Shown in pieces: positions 25,511 through 35,267 of a DNA stretch of 55,201 nt (positions are counted from its first letter, which is position 1; each line of letters opens with the position of its first letter). The notes under the pieces are model-generated. The model was not told the DNA's origin. It worked only from the letters and a program-made list of their open reading frames with translations, and did no database searches. Source of the stretch: Flavobacteriaceae bacterium (lineage in GTDB: Bacteria; Bacteroidota; Bacteroidia; Flavobacteriales; Flavobacteriaceae); assembly GCA_018402205.1 (NCBI GenBank), contig JAGYIX010000005.1, forward strand, positions 1 to 55,201, written 5' to 3'. A program made the position numbers and the translations under genes.

Positions 25511-27927
25511 GCACAGCAAACACATTCATGGGGGTATTTTTAGCATTAACCTTAAACTTGCTTTTTTCGGCCCCTATGCAGGCCCAAGAGGCCGCATTGT
25601 CTATTACGGTGACCGACGCCGAAACCAAAGAGCCCTTAAGCGGGGTAACGGTATACATCAGCCAGTGCGAATGCGGAGGAATCACCAACCCCAGCGGCAT
25701 ATTTCTGAAGCGCCTAGAACGAGGCAACTACGATGTCACACTAGACTATCTAGGCTACGCCACCCGAACCTTGAAGGTTAATCTAAGCAGCAACCAAAGC
25801 CTAGTGGCCGCACTTGAGGTCACTCAAGAACAGCTTTCTGAAGTGGTGCTAACGGCAAAAAAACGCAACCAAAATGTCGAAAGCCCTCAAATGGGAGTAT
25901 TCGAGCTGAGCAGTCGAGATCTCGCCAAAATGCCTGCAGCGTTGGGCGAATTTGATGTTCTAAGAAGTATAACTATGATGGCCGGAGTCAACAATGCCGG
26001 AGACATTAGCAATGGGGTTTCTATTCGCGGAGGCTCTCTCGATCAAAACCTGATGCTGCTAGAATCGGCACCAGTGTTTAATCCGACCCACCTCTTCGGA
26101 CTGTTCTCGGTCTTCACGCCAGAGGTGATCTCGGGTGTGGATATCTACAGAGCTAACATCCCCGCCAAATACGGCGGGCGCATCGCCTCAGTAGTTGATG
26201 TAAAAGTTGAAAATCCGTATACCGACTCGTTTAAATTCGAGGGTGGAATCGGGCTAATCTCTAGCCGCTTTTCGATGACCACTCCACTAATCAAAGACAA
26301 GCTCATGCTGCTTGCCGGAGGTCGCGTGGGCTTCAGTGATCTGCTATTTCCGCTGCTGGTTCCGCGCCTTAAAAACACCCGTGCGAATTTTGCAGACAGC
26401 ACGGTCAAACTGCTTTACCTGCCCACCGAAAACGATCAGCTGACCTACACCAACTTTTACTCTAAAGACTTTTACCAGCTCGATCTGATCTCTTCTATCG
26501 AAAACATCGTATCCTCAGCAAATCAGTACGATTTCATGACTATGAATCACACCCTAAAATGGCTGCACACTTACGAAAACAATACCAACTTGACTAGCAA
26601 ACTCGTACTAAGCGACTACTTGCCTCAAAATCTTTTTCCGGAGATCGACAGCGACAATGTAATTCGATTTGAGTCGAGCATACAATACCTCAGCGCACAG
26701 ATCGAATACTTTAACAACCAAACCTCTAAGGTAGATTACTACCTAGGGGTTCAACTCAACCGCTATACCATTGAGCCCGGAAAACTCGACCCCGGATCGG
26801 GCAATTCTATAAACGCCGTAGATCTAGGCCAAGAGGTAGGAGATGAATGGTCTGCCTACGGAAGTTTAGACTTTTCACTCACCCCTAAGCTCACCCTGTC
26901 TACCGGATTGCGACTCACTTATTTTAACTTGTTGGGGCCCTATACAGAGGCACTTTACGACGAAAACTTCGACTTTGATCAGAATCGAACCTATGCGGCT
27001 GGGGAAAGCGTGGTCAACTATACCTATCCTGAGCCGCGATTGGGTCTGAATTTAAAGCTAGGCGAGTATTCCTCGCTAAAAGCGAGCTATGCTCGCATGT
27101 TTCAGTACATTCAAAATATTTATAACACGAATACCCCGCTGCCTACCTCGCGCTGGAAAATTTCAGACCGCTATGTATTGCCGCAGCAAAACGACACCTA
27201 TGGTATCGGATTTTACCAAGACTTCGAAAGTAAAGGCATCGAATTCTCGGCAGAAACCTACTACCGCAACACCACCAATAATCTCACCTACAAGCCCGGG
27301 GCCAATTTCTTTTTGTCTAGAAACATCGAAACCGAAGTGGTTCAAGCAGACGGAAGATCTTACGGTATAGAGCTAGGCCTGCACAAGAACTCTGGACGAT
27401 TTAACGGGTTTTTAAACTATACCTGGGCCCGAAGTTTACTCCAGACCAATGAGGCGGCACCAGAAGACCGCATCAACAACAACGACTGGTACGCGTCAGA
27501 CTTTGACCGACCACACACCTTAAACGCCACACTCAACTTTGAGGGCGACCTTTACAATAAAATCAGTTTCAATTTTGTGGGCCAAACCGGACGACCCTAC
27601 ACCATTGCCAACGGGGTATTCAAGCAACAAAACGTGACCATACCCATCTACCTTAATCGCAACAACGCACGCCTACCTACCTATCACCGTCTAGACTTTG
27701 CCTGGACGATCGCTTACAGCAAAGACCCTAAACGGCGCTTTAAGGGCGACTGGGTGTTCACTATTTATAATATATACGGACGCAATAACCCCTTTAATAT
27801 TTACTACGCACAGCGCAATGGAACCGTAGACGGAAGCGTCTTTTTAGGAAGCCCACTGGGGGCCTACGAACTCACCGCACTTCAGGGCACACTGGTTTCG
27901 CTATCGTACAATTTTAGATTTCAATAA
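25507..27927 (+). CDS. TonB-dependent receptor paired with DUF4249
   Basis: An 806-residue outer membrane receptor. The signal peptide ends near AQEA, then a carboxypeptidase-like domain follows (LSITVTDAETKEPLSGVTVY, about 28-105). The plug domain has MAGVNNAGDISNGVSIRGGS, LFGLFSVFTPEVISGVDIY and AKYGGRIASVVDV, and the barrel ends in LVSLSYNFRFQ. It is the partner of the overlapping DUF4249 gene. The plug sequence is of the type often seen in peptide or unknown-substrate receptors, not siderophore receptors. Confidence 0.94.
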   Translation: MSTANTFMGVFLALTLNLLFSAPMQAQEAALSITVTDAETKEPLSGVTVYISQCECGGITNPSGIFLKRLERGNYDVTLDYLGYATRTLKVNLSSNQSLVAALEVTQEQLSEVVLTAKKRNQNVESPQMGVFELSSRDLAKMPAALGEFDVLRSITMMAGVNNAGDISNGVSIRGGSLDQNLMLLESAPVFNPTHLFGLFSVFTPEVISGVDIYRANIPAKYGGRIASVVDVKVENPYTDSFKFEGGIGLISSRFSMTTPLIKDKLMLLAGGRVGFSDLLFPLLVPRLKNTRANFADSTVKLLYLPTENDQLTYTNFYSKDFYQLDLISSIENIVSSANQYDFMTMNHTLKWLHTYENNTNLTSKLVLSDYLPQNLFPEIDSDNVIRFESSIQYLSAQIEYFNNQTSKVDYYLGVQLNRYTIEPGKLDPGSGNSINAVDLGQEVGDEWSAYGSLDFSLTPKLTLSTGLRLTYFNLLGPYTEALYDENFDFDQNRTYAAGESVVNYTYPEPRLGLNLKLGEYSSLKASYARMFQYIQNIYNTNTPLPTSRWKISDRYVLPQQNDTYGIGFYQDFESKGIEFSAETYYRNTTNNLTYKPGANFFLSRNIETEVVQADGRSYGIELGLHKNSGRFNGFLNYTWARSLLQTNEAAPEDRINNNDWYASDFDRPHTLNATLNFEGDLYNKISFNFVGQTGRPYTIANGVFKQQNVTIPIYLNRNNARLPTYHRLDFAWTIAYSKDPKRRFKGDWVFTIYNIYGRNNPFNIYYAQRNGTVDGSVFLGSPLGAYELTALQGTLVSLSYNFRFQ

Positions 27928-27929
27928 CC

Positions 27930-28490
27930 TCAGCTTTTGTTCCAATCCCAAAGAATAACCTCCCAGCGAGAGCCTTCGTGGGCTAAAGACCCAACCACCT
28001 CAAACCCTGTCTTCAGGTGTGCCTTTAATGACCTAACGTTTTGAGCATCTACATCAGTAACTAAATAATCGAACTGTGTTGAGTGTTGATCTCTATAGGC
28101 GTTGTACATGCGCTGCACCAATCCCTGACCCGTATGCGATTGGGCCACACACAATTGACCCACCAAACAAAACGATAACTGATCAATGAGCTGCCCTTTG
28201 TATTCGATGCGCGAGAGGTGCTGCACAAATTCGGTGATAAGTGGATGCAACCGCTGGCTTTCTCTGGTGACCACCAGGGCATAGCCGACCACCTCTGATT
28301 GGTCAACGGCAATAACTGATGGGTGAACCTTGTTTATAGCCTCAAGAAAGTCTAGGTCGTACTCAAAGGTCACAAACCCCTGCTCTGCCTGCTGCTCAGG
28401 GGTTAGATTTTTCTTGAGATTTTTATCGTGTAAGCGTTTGATTCCCTTGAGTTCTTCAACAGAATCAACCAGTTTAATTTCAATGGGCAT
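27930..28490 (-). CDS. GNAT-family N-acetyltransferase
   Basis: A 186-residue protein from the ATG at 28490. The acetyl-CoA binding motif is GQLCVAQSHTGQGLVQRMY (Q-x-x-G-x-G/A type), preceded by VIAVDQSEVVGYALVV. The substrate is unknown. It begins 2 nt after the end of the dipeptidase gene and ends 2 nt from the convergent TonB receptor stop, so it is probably cotranscribed with the peptidase. Confidence 0.85.
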   Translation of the reverse strand: MPIEIKLVDSVEELKGIKRLHDKNLKKNLTPEQQAEQGFVTFEYDLDFLEAINKVHPSVIAVDQSEVVGYALVVTRESQRLHPLITEFVQHLSRIEYKGQLIDQLSFCLVGQLCVAQSHTGQGLVQRMYNAYRDQHSTQFDYLVTDVDAQNVRSLKAHLKTGFEVVGSLAHEGSRWEVILWDWNKS

Positions 28491-28492
28491 GG

Positions 28493-29789
28493 CTAGTTCG
28501 TCGTCCAATTGGCGCTCACCGCCTCTACCTCATCAAGCACGCGTAGTAGATTTTCTCCCCACAACTTTGCAATTTCTTCTTCAGAATATCCGCGTTTAAC
28601 CAATTCTAAAGTTACGTTTTGGGTCTCTGAGGCATCGCTCCAACCCTGTGATACCTCCGCCACCGTCAAAGTCAGAAGAAATACCCACATGGTCAATACC
28701 AATGAGGTCTACCATGTAATCGATATGATCTACGAAGTCAGCCACGGTAACTCCAGCTGCTGCCTCAGCATCATTCTCTGCCACCTCATTGGCCGCATCA
28801 TTTATTTCATAGGCATAAGCCATAAAAGCCTCGCGCTCTTCAGCACTCAGATCTCTGAGTTCACTGCGCTCATACCACTTTAGACCCTTTTCTTCGGCTA
28901 ACTTTTTGCGCAAAGCGCTCATGTAAGTATTTCTAGCCTCATGTTTTTCGGTGTTCACATAAGACGAAAAGGCGACGGTTTGCACCACTCCTCCGTTTTC
29001 TTTGAGCCACATGAGCTGCTCATCGTCAAGGTTGCGCGAATGGTCGCACAAAGCCCTGGCCGATGAATGCGAGGCGATAATCGGAGCCTTAGTGAGTTCT
29101 ATCATTTGCCGCATAGCTTCTTTCGAGGGGTGAGATACGTCAATCATCATGCCCAAGCGATTCATCTCAACCACGGCCTGCTTGCCGAGCTCGCTGAGCC
29201 CGTCGTGCAGAAAGCCATCGGCCTCTCCGGTATTCGAATCTGAAAACTGACTATGGCCGTTGTGGGAGAGCGAAACGTAACGGGCACCTAGCGCGTGGTA
29301 CTTCTCAAAGTTGGACAAATCTTCTCCCATGGGGTAGGCATTTTCAACGCCAATCATCGCCACCATCTTACCCTCTTCAGTGGCCTGTCGCACCTGAGCA
29401 GAGCTGGTGGCCAATACCATTTGATCGGGGGCATAGGTGGTCGTCAACCGCTTAATGGCTTCAAACTTGGCCATGGCATTCTCTTCAGCGGCGGCATATC
29501 CCTCAGGGGTTAGTGGGCCTTGCCCGGTATAAACGATGAGCCAAGCTACATCTAGCTGCCCTTCACGCATCTTGGGAAGGTTGACCTGTGTATTCAGGCG
29601 CTGGGTGTAGTTGATGCTGTCGGTGAAATTGGCCACATTAATATCGTCGTGGGTGTCTATGGTGATCACCGCCTGGTGTATGCGCGCGGCCTTGGCCTCT
29701 AGGGTCTCTTCTGCGGCTTTGCTTTCTTTTTTCTGGCCACAGGCGGCTAAAAGTGCTAAACCAAGAAGACTTAAACTATATCGTTTCAT
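28493..29789 (-). pseudogene. M19 membrane dipeptidase with a single-base frameshift
   Basis: The first frame gives 397 residues from ATG 29789, with a lipoprotein signal (LLAACGQ). The zinc-peptidase motifs are TIDTHDDINVANF, VSLSHNGHSQFSD, MMIDVSHPSKEAM, IIASHSSARALCDHSRN and DHVGISSDFDGGGGITG. It then leaves frame. The +1-base-shifted frame continues with WSDASETQNVTLELVKRGYS and LWGENLLRVLDEVE, the normal family end, to the TAG at 28493. One extra A (plus strand, 28642-28643) explains it. The enzyme cleaves dipeptides in the periplasm. A sequence error is as likely as a real pseudogene, since all else is intact. Confidence 0.85.
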
Positions 29790-29800
29790 GCGTGTGTGCT

Positions 29801-31228
29801 TTACTGATTAATGGGCGCGGGGCCGTCGATCATGGGCTCGTACACCACATCTCCCTTGCGCTCTTTAAATTCTTGTTTTATTTCGGCTACGGCCTTTTGG
29901 TTTTGAAACAGGTCGGCCATGGTCATGCCCATCGCCTTAGCTGCGTGCACCATGCCCTTGTGGCCTATACTCATGCCTCCGCATGCCACAACGGCCCAAG
30001 AATGCCATGGGGTGCCTTTGGGAGCAACGGTTACACTTAAATTGATATTCGGAACATTCCAACTTACATCTCCCACATCAGTAGACCCTCCTCCTGAATT
30101 TTCAAGAGTGGCTTCTAGCGGACGTATCGAACTGTCCATTCCTAACTGAGGCTTGCCGGTGGCTTCTTGAATGGCTTTACCAAAAACCTCTTCTTCAGCG
30201 GTGTAGGTTATAGGCCCTAAAAGCTCTAGGTTGTTCTGCATAAGCTCACCTCCTCTGCGGTTAACCAGCACTTCGTAGATACCTGAGATCAGTGAAATCT
30301 TGTAATCGACATCGGCCATGATAGCGGCTCCTTCGGCCATCTCGCGTACCCGTTCGTACACCGGTTTCATGCCCTCTCGCTTTGAATCGCGCACCCGCAT
30401 CCATAGCCTAGAATAGTCAGGTACGACGTTTACCACTTGGCCTCCGTCTTGAATGTGGTAATGCATGCGCACGGTAGGTTTCACGTGCTCGCGGTAATAG
30501 TTTATTCCGGTGGTGTAGAGCTCCAAGGCGTCTGAGGCCGAGCGCCCGTTCCAGGGGTCTGAAGAGGCGTGAGCGGTTTGTCCAAAAAATTCCACTTTAA
30601 AATCAACCAGTGCCAGGGTGCTCTGCACGTCGGCCTCAGTGGTTGCGCCAGGGTGCCAGCTAACGTTTACGTCAACTCCGTCCCAAATGCCTTCTTTGAT
30701 CATCCAGATTTTTCCGAAGAACTTCTCCTCTGAAGGAGTTCCGATGAATTTAACGGTGCCTTTTAGGGTTCCGGCCTCGATCTGTTCTTTGATCGCGATG
30801 GCAGCACCCAAAGAGGCGGCACCAAAAAGGTTGTGGCCGCATCCGTGACCCGCGGCACCCGCATTGAGGGGCTCTTTAACCGGAGAGGCCTTCTGAGAAA
30901 TACCGGGCAGGGCGTCAAATTCTCCCAAGACCGATATTACAGGTGATCCGCTTCCGTAGGTCGCCACAAAGGCGGTGGGAATACCCGCCACTCCGCGCTC
31001 TACCGTCAGACCCTGGGCCTCGGCATAATCGGCTAGAATACGAGAAGATTCGTGCTCTTCAAAGGCCGTTTCGGCCAATGCCCAAATCGAATCGCTTATG
31101 GCGATAAGGGCCTCTTGATGTGCCTCAACCGAGGCTATAATCGCCTTTTTTTCGCGATTGAGTTTTTGGGCGACTCCGGTGCTAGTGACCAGAAGTGCGG
31201 CAAGGGTGAACAAAAGAAAAGATCTCAT
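29801..31228 (-). CDS. M20-family amidohydrolase, AbgB-like, secreted
   Basis: A 475-residue protein with a signal peptide ending near VAQ (about 20). Metal-ligand motifs are GAAGHGCGHNLFGAAS, TPSEEKFFGKIWM and the late GGGSTDVGDVSWNVP. The dimerisation lid contains FFGQTAHASSDPWNGRSASD. The sequence is closest in type to AbgB (aminobenzoyl-glutamate hydrolase subunit) and other M20 amide hydrolases. The actual amide substrate is unknown. It is 11 nt upstream of the M19 dipeptidase, so the two likely form a peptide or acyl-amino-acid degrading unit. Confidence 0.9.
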   Translation of the reverse strand: MRSFLLFTLAALLVTSTGVAQKLNREKKAIIASVEAHQEALIAISDSIWALAETAFEEHESSRILADYAEAQGLTVERGVAGIPTAFVATYGSGSPVISVLGEFDALPGISQKASPVKEPLNAGAAGHGCGHNLFGAASLGAAIAIKEQIEAGTLKGTVKFIGTPSEEKFFGKIWMIKEGIWDGVDVNVSWHPGATTEADVQSTLALVDFKVEFFGQTAHASSDPWNGRSASDALELYTTGINYYREHVKPTVRMHYHIQDGGQVVNVVPDYSRLWMRVRDSKREGMKPVYERVREMAEGAAIMADVDYKISLISGIYEVLVNRRGGELMQNNLELLGPITYTAEEEVFGKAIQEATGKPQLGMDSSIRPLEATLENSGGGSTDVGDVSWNVPNINLSVTVAPKGTPWHSWAVVACGGMSIGHKGMVHAAKAMGMTMADLFQNQKAVAEIKQEFKERKGDVVYEPMIDGPAPINQ

Positions 31229-31263
31229 AAGAAACTAATTTTTAGAAAAGGTACAAAAAGGGG

Positions 31264-32250
31264 TTAGGAATTCGATTGCAAGTATTCTGCTCTTACTAGT
31301 TTTGCGGTTTTGTGATTTCCGTCGTGGCTCCAGCCCGGAGGCATAAAAATATAGGCCACTTTATTGCTGATTCCGGGAGCATCCCGAACATCTTTGGCCA
31401 GGGCAATGATCTCGCCAAAGTAGACGTCTACAAAATTGGTGCTATCTATGGGGCGTGTGATTCCGTACTCGGGCTTCTGTTGCATGTCTTCTTCTTGATA
31501 GGTCTTAAAGACCCGGTCCCATACATTGAGCAGGTTGCAAAAATTGGTATCCATGTATAGGGCGTTTCGCGCGTGATGCACCCGGTGGTGCGAGGGCGTT
31601 AAAATGAGCTTATTGAGCCATCCGAATCGGGCGTCTTTGATCAGGTTTTCGCCTACGTGAATAAAGGCGCCATAGGTGCCGTCGATGAACATGATCAAAA
31701 AGAGTAACTCGGGGCGCACCCCCAACAAGATGCAAATCGAAGTGCGAATGGTGTCGGCATAGGGGGCCTCCAAGAAAAAGTGAGCGTGGGTCACCGACAA
31801 GTTCATCTCTTCAGGAGAGTGATGTGTGGCATGTAAGCACCAAAAAAGGCGCACTTTGTGTCCCAAATAATGGTAAACAAAGTGAGCGAGCTCCCAGATA
31901 ATGTATCCGTAAACAAACCAATACCAAGCGCTCGAGGTCTGAAAAGGGGCGAGCGGCTGAAGCCATCCGATCAGAAAGCCTACCATGCCGATGGCAATAA
32001 AACGCCCTACTATACGATTGAATACATAAATTAAAAAGGTCACTTTATAGACCTTGATCTGTGGCTTTTTATAGATCATGCCCAGAGAAAACTCCAATAA
32101 AATGAGCAGCGGAATAATCGGGTAAATAAGTGAACGCACCCCCTCATAGGTTTTAAGCGCCTCGTAATTACCTGAACTTAAGAGTTCCCAGAGCGATCGA
32201 ATGCCCAAAAAGCCCACCACTTCTTGGTACAGTGTTTCAAGAAATTCCAT
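31264..32250 (-). CDS. Sterol desaturase / fatty acid hydroxylase family protein
   Basis: A 328-residue membrane protein with four or five hydrophobic segments. It has the di-iron His boxes of the family: HFVYHYLGHK, HATHHSPEEMN and HRVHHARN. Members hydroxylate or desaturate lipids, carotenoids or ether lipids; the substrate here cannot be read. It is divergent from the APC permease and lies 35 nt upstream of the amidohydrolase. Confidence 0.88.
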   Translation of the reverse strand: MEFLETLYQEVVGFLGIRSLWELLSSGNYEALKTYEGVRSLIYPIIPLLILLEFSLGMIYKKPQIKVYKVTFLIYVFNRIVGRFIAIGMVGFLIGWLQPLAPFQTSSAWYWFVYGYIIWELAHFVYHYLGHKVRLFWCLHATHHSPEEMNLSVTHAHFFLEAPYADTIRTSICILLGVRPELLFLIMFIDGTYGAFIHVGENLIKDARFGWLNKLILTPSHHRVHHARNALYMDTNFCNLLNVWDRVFKTYQEEDMQQKPEYGITRPIDSTNFVDVYFGEIIALAKDVRDAPGISNKVAYIFMPPGWSHDGNHKTAKLVRAEYLQSNS

Positions 32251-32318
32251 AAAAACAAATCAAAGTTTCTTAAGCGTTCTCTATCTTCAGCCCTGAAGCT
32301 AACGAATTATTACATCTT

Positions 32319-33809
32319 ATGCTAGAGGTAGACCCTGTTAACAAACCCTCTTTAAAACGACAAATGGGGCTTTTTGCCGTAATTGCTACAGGGGTTTCTT
32401 CGATGGTTGGCGCTTCTATCAATGTTGTGCCCATAATGATTCACCGCAGTGTTCCCGAGATCGGGCCCTATGTGATCCAAGCCTTTTTATTCGCCGCTAT
32501 ACCTGCGCTATTGGCAGGGCTGGCCTATGCTATTTTAGGCTCTGCCATGCCGCGTGCAGGCGGAAGTTACCTCTATGCCAGTCGCGGCCTAAACCCCTAT
32601 CTAGGCTTTATCGCCAGCTTTTCGCAGTGGTTTGGGTTATCTATTGTGATTGGCGTGATTGCCTACATCAGCATTCCGTTTATTCGCGATATAGCCTACA
32701 GCGCCGGATGGCGTGACTTAGCGCAGCTACTCGACCTTTCATGGGTTCGGGTTTGCCTTGGGCTGAGTCTCATATGGGGGTTCGTTTATGTGAACATTCT
32801 TGGGGTAAAAAGCTATACCCGCTGGCTGATTCCGATGGTTATTCTGATTTTTACGTTGGGCTCTATCGTGATTATTTCGGGTCTCATGTACAATCAATCC
32901 GATTTTATTGACGCCTTAGCCGTTAAGCAAAATGTGCAATTTGAGCCAACCGAAAAGGCCCCATTTCAATGGCCCGTTTTCTTGTCGGCTGCCGCGGTGC
33001 TATTCTCGAGTTTTATCGGCTTTGATGCTATTGCCCAAACCGGTAGCGAGGCCAAGAATGCCTCTAGAACTATTCCGCTGGCTATACTCATTGCCATTTT
33101 GGGGGTTGGGTTATTTTATATGCTGTTTACACTATCGGTTTACCACATAGTGCCCTGGAGCTACATGGCCGATCAGGCGCAAACTAAAGACATCACAGCG
33201 CCCGGGCTGCTTAGTTTAGTGCTGCCCAAGGGAGTCGATCTACTCATTCTAAGCGGAGCCGCCATTGCTCTAATCAACGACTTACCTGCGATGCTACTCT
33301 CGGTCTCGAGGCTGATGTTTGCGTGGGCCAAAGACCTCATTTTTCCGCAGGCTATCACCAAGGTGCATCCAAAATTTTTTAGCCCCTACATGGCATTAAT
33401 AACCGCTGGCGCCATGGCATCTATTGGGGTGCTTGGATCCCATTTCGCCGGAGACTTCTTTTTAGGCATCGATATCATGGTGACCTCTATGCTGGTGAAC
33501 TTTTTATTGATGTGCCTTACGGTGCTCACCTTACCCAAGGTAAATAAAGAGCTGGCCGCGTCTATCTCGGTGTTTAAAAGCCGAAACCTGCAGCGGCTTA
33601 TCGGAATTAGCGGGGTAGTTTTTATAGCCGGATTTCTGATCATACACCTCTACAAAGACCTTTCGCAAACCGATGTGGCTTGGTACTTTCACTCCACTTA
33701 TATTTGGGGCATTGTTATGGTAATAGGCAGTGCCTTGTATACCCTTTTTTATTTCAAAACTAAAAATCAGCGCGGGCCGCGTCACTTTAAAAATCTCCCC
33801 ACAGAATAA
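32319..33809 (+). CDS. APC-family amino acid permease
   Basis: A 496-residue transporter with about 12 helices. TM1 has GVSSMVGASINVVPI, where the family usually reads G-x-G, and TM6 has SSFIGFDAIAQTGSEAKNASRTIP, a typical APC motif. It probably imports an amino acid or polyamine. The next gene starts 4 nt after its stop, which links it to an aldo-keto reductase/RidA fusion, so the permease substrate may feed that enzyme. Confidence 0.9.
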   Translation: MLEVDPVNKPSLKRQMGLFAVIATGVSSMVGASINVVPIMIHRSVPEIGPYVIQAFLFAAIPALLAGLAYAILGSAMPRAGGSYLYASRGLNPYLGFIASFSQWFGLSIVIGVIAYISIPFIRDIAYSAGWRDLAQLLDLSWVRVCLGLSLIWGFVYVNILGVKSYTRWLIPMVILIFTLGSIVIISGLMYNQSDFIDALAVKQNVQFEPTEKAPFQWPVFLSAAAVLFSSFIGFDAIAQTGSEAKNASRTIPLAILIAILGVGLFYMLFTLSVYHIVPWSYMADQAQTKDITAPGLLSLVLPKGVDLLILSGAAIALINDLPAMLLSVSRLMFAWAKDLIFPQAITKVHPKFFSPYMALITAGAMASIGVLGSHFAGDFFLGIDIMVTSMLVNFLLMCLTVLTLPKVNKELAASISVFKSRNLQRLIGISGVVFIAGFLIIHLYKDLSQTDVAWYFHSTYIWGIVMVIGSALYTLFYFKTKNQRGPRHFKNLPTE

Positions 33810-33812
33810 GCT

Positions 33813-35267
33813 ATGCAGACCACCTCATACCTTTCGCCAAACCTACAGATACCCCGCATAGTCATGGGGCTATGGCAAATCGCCGATATCGAACGAAAAT
33901 CAGGAACCCTAAATGCGCAACAGGCCGCAGCACACATGCTGCCTTATGCCGAGAATGGGTTCAGCTGCTTTGATATGGCCGATCATTACGGATCGAGCGA
34001 GATCATAGCCGGAACCTTCAAAAACAATTACGCCCAAAGCGATCAGATTAAACTGTTCACCAAATGGGTGCCCGAACCGGGCAAGGTTACCAAAGAAATG
34101 GTAAGGTCTGCCGTCGAAAAAGCACTAGATCGCATGCAGCAGTCGCGCATAGAGCTAATGCAATTTCACGCCTGGCACTATCCAGACCCTAGCTATCTCG
34201 ACGCCATGGGCTACCTCAACGAGCTTCGTGAAGAGGGCCTAATCGCCCACCTAGGAGTCACCAATTTTGACGCAGCTCACCTCGGTATTTTGGCGGCGTC
34301 CGGAATACCGGTAGTTAGCAACCAGGTATCGCATTCCATCATCGATCAGCGCGCTCAAGGCAATCTCAAAAAGGTTTGTGAGCGCTATAACATCAAGCTA
34401 TTGGCCTACGGAACATTAGCCGGAGGCTTTCTGTCTGATAGCTGGCTTGGTAAACCCGAACCCAACAGCTCCGAGCTCACTACCTGGTCTCAGATGAAGT
34501 ACAAACGCTTCATAGACGCGGCCGGCGGATGGGCCGTTTTTCAGCAATTACTTCGCACCTTAAAATCTGTGGCTGACAAGCACCAAAGCAGCATAGCCGT
34601 AGTGGCGAGCCGATATGTGCTTGAAAACCCAGCAGTAGCGGCCATCATTGTTGGCGCGCGCTTAGGAGAAAGTGCGCATATAGAAGACCACAAGGCCTGC
34701 TTGCAACTCGATCTTGACGCTGAAGACGTGCAGCTCATTGGTGAGGCCCAAGAGCAACTCAGCCCCATTTTGGGAGACTGCGGAGACGAGTACCGCAAGC
34801 CACCCTTTCTGACTGCCTCTGGAGACCTCAGCCATCACCTGAGTCAAATACCTTCGGTCTTTGAGCCCATCACCAAAGGGCCTAAGCACCAGAAGGTCTA
34901 CAGCAACACGATTTGGGAGGGGTTTGCCGGATACTGCCGTGCCGTAAGAAAGGGTCAACACATACATGTTTCAGGCACCACAGCCACGCATGAAAGTCAG
35001 CTTATCGGCGGTCAAGACGCCGCCGCTCAAACCCACTTTATCATCGATAAAATAGAGGCGTCTATTACAGCACTAGGCGGATCACTCAGTGACGTGCTGC
35101 GCACCCGCATCTTCGTTCATAATCTCGAAGACTGGGAGGCCGTAGCAAGGGCCCACGGAGAGCGCTTTAAGGGCATAGACCCCGCTAACACGCTTGTTGA
35201 GGCCCGACTTGTCGGAGAGGGTTATCTCGTAGAAATCGAGGCCGAGGCCATCGTCTTAGAAGACTAG
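33813..35267 (+). CDS. Aldo-keto reductase fused to a RidA-type domain
   Basis: A 484-residue protein in two parts. Residues about 1-325 are an aldo-keto reductase with the catalytic tetrad visible: Asp54 and Tyr59 (FDMADHYG), Lys84 (LFTKW) and His119 (MQFHAWH), plus an NADPH-site end (AIIVGARLGESAHI). Residues about 360-484 are a Rid/YjgF domain (AVRKGQHIHVSGTTA, LGGSLSDVLRTRIFVHN, EARLVGEGYLVEIEAEAI) keeping the conserved Arg near 430. RidA proteins hydrolyse reactive enamines and imines. A joint role in detoxifying or reducing an imine/keto product of amino acid breakdown is inference. The stop overlaps that of the convergent neighbour in a shared CTAG. Confidence 0.92.
   Translation: MQTTSYLSPNLQIPRIVMGLWQIADIERKSGTLNAQQAAAHMLPYAENGFSCFDMADHYGSSEIIAGTFKNNYAQSDQIKLFTKWVPEPGKVTKEMVRSAVEKALDRMQQSRIELMQFHAWHYPDPSYLDAMGYLNELREEGLIAHLGVTNFDAAHLGILAASGIPVVSNQVSHSIIDQRAQGNLKKVCERYNIKLLAYGTLAGGFLSDSWLGKPEPNSSELTTWSQMKYKRFIDAAGGWAVFQQLLRTLKSVADKHQSSIAVVASRYVLENPAVAAIIVGARLGESAHIEDHKACLQLDLDAEDVQLIGEAQEQLSPILGDCGDEYRKPPFLTASGDLSHHLSQIPSVFEPITKGPKHQKVYSNTIWEGFAGYCRAVRKGQHIHVSGTTATHESQLIGGQDAAAQTHFIIDKIEASITALGGSLSDVLRTRIFVHNLEDWEAVARAHGERFKGIDPANTLVEARLVGEGYLVEIEAEAIVLED

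Noticed and set aside
28630-28650. Programmed frameshift in the dipeptidase gene
   Set aside because: There is no slippery heptamer or stimulating stem at the site, and the family does not use one.
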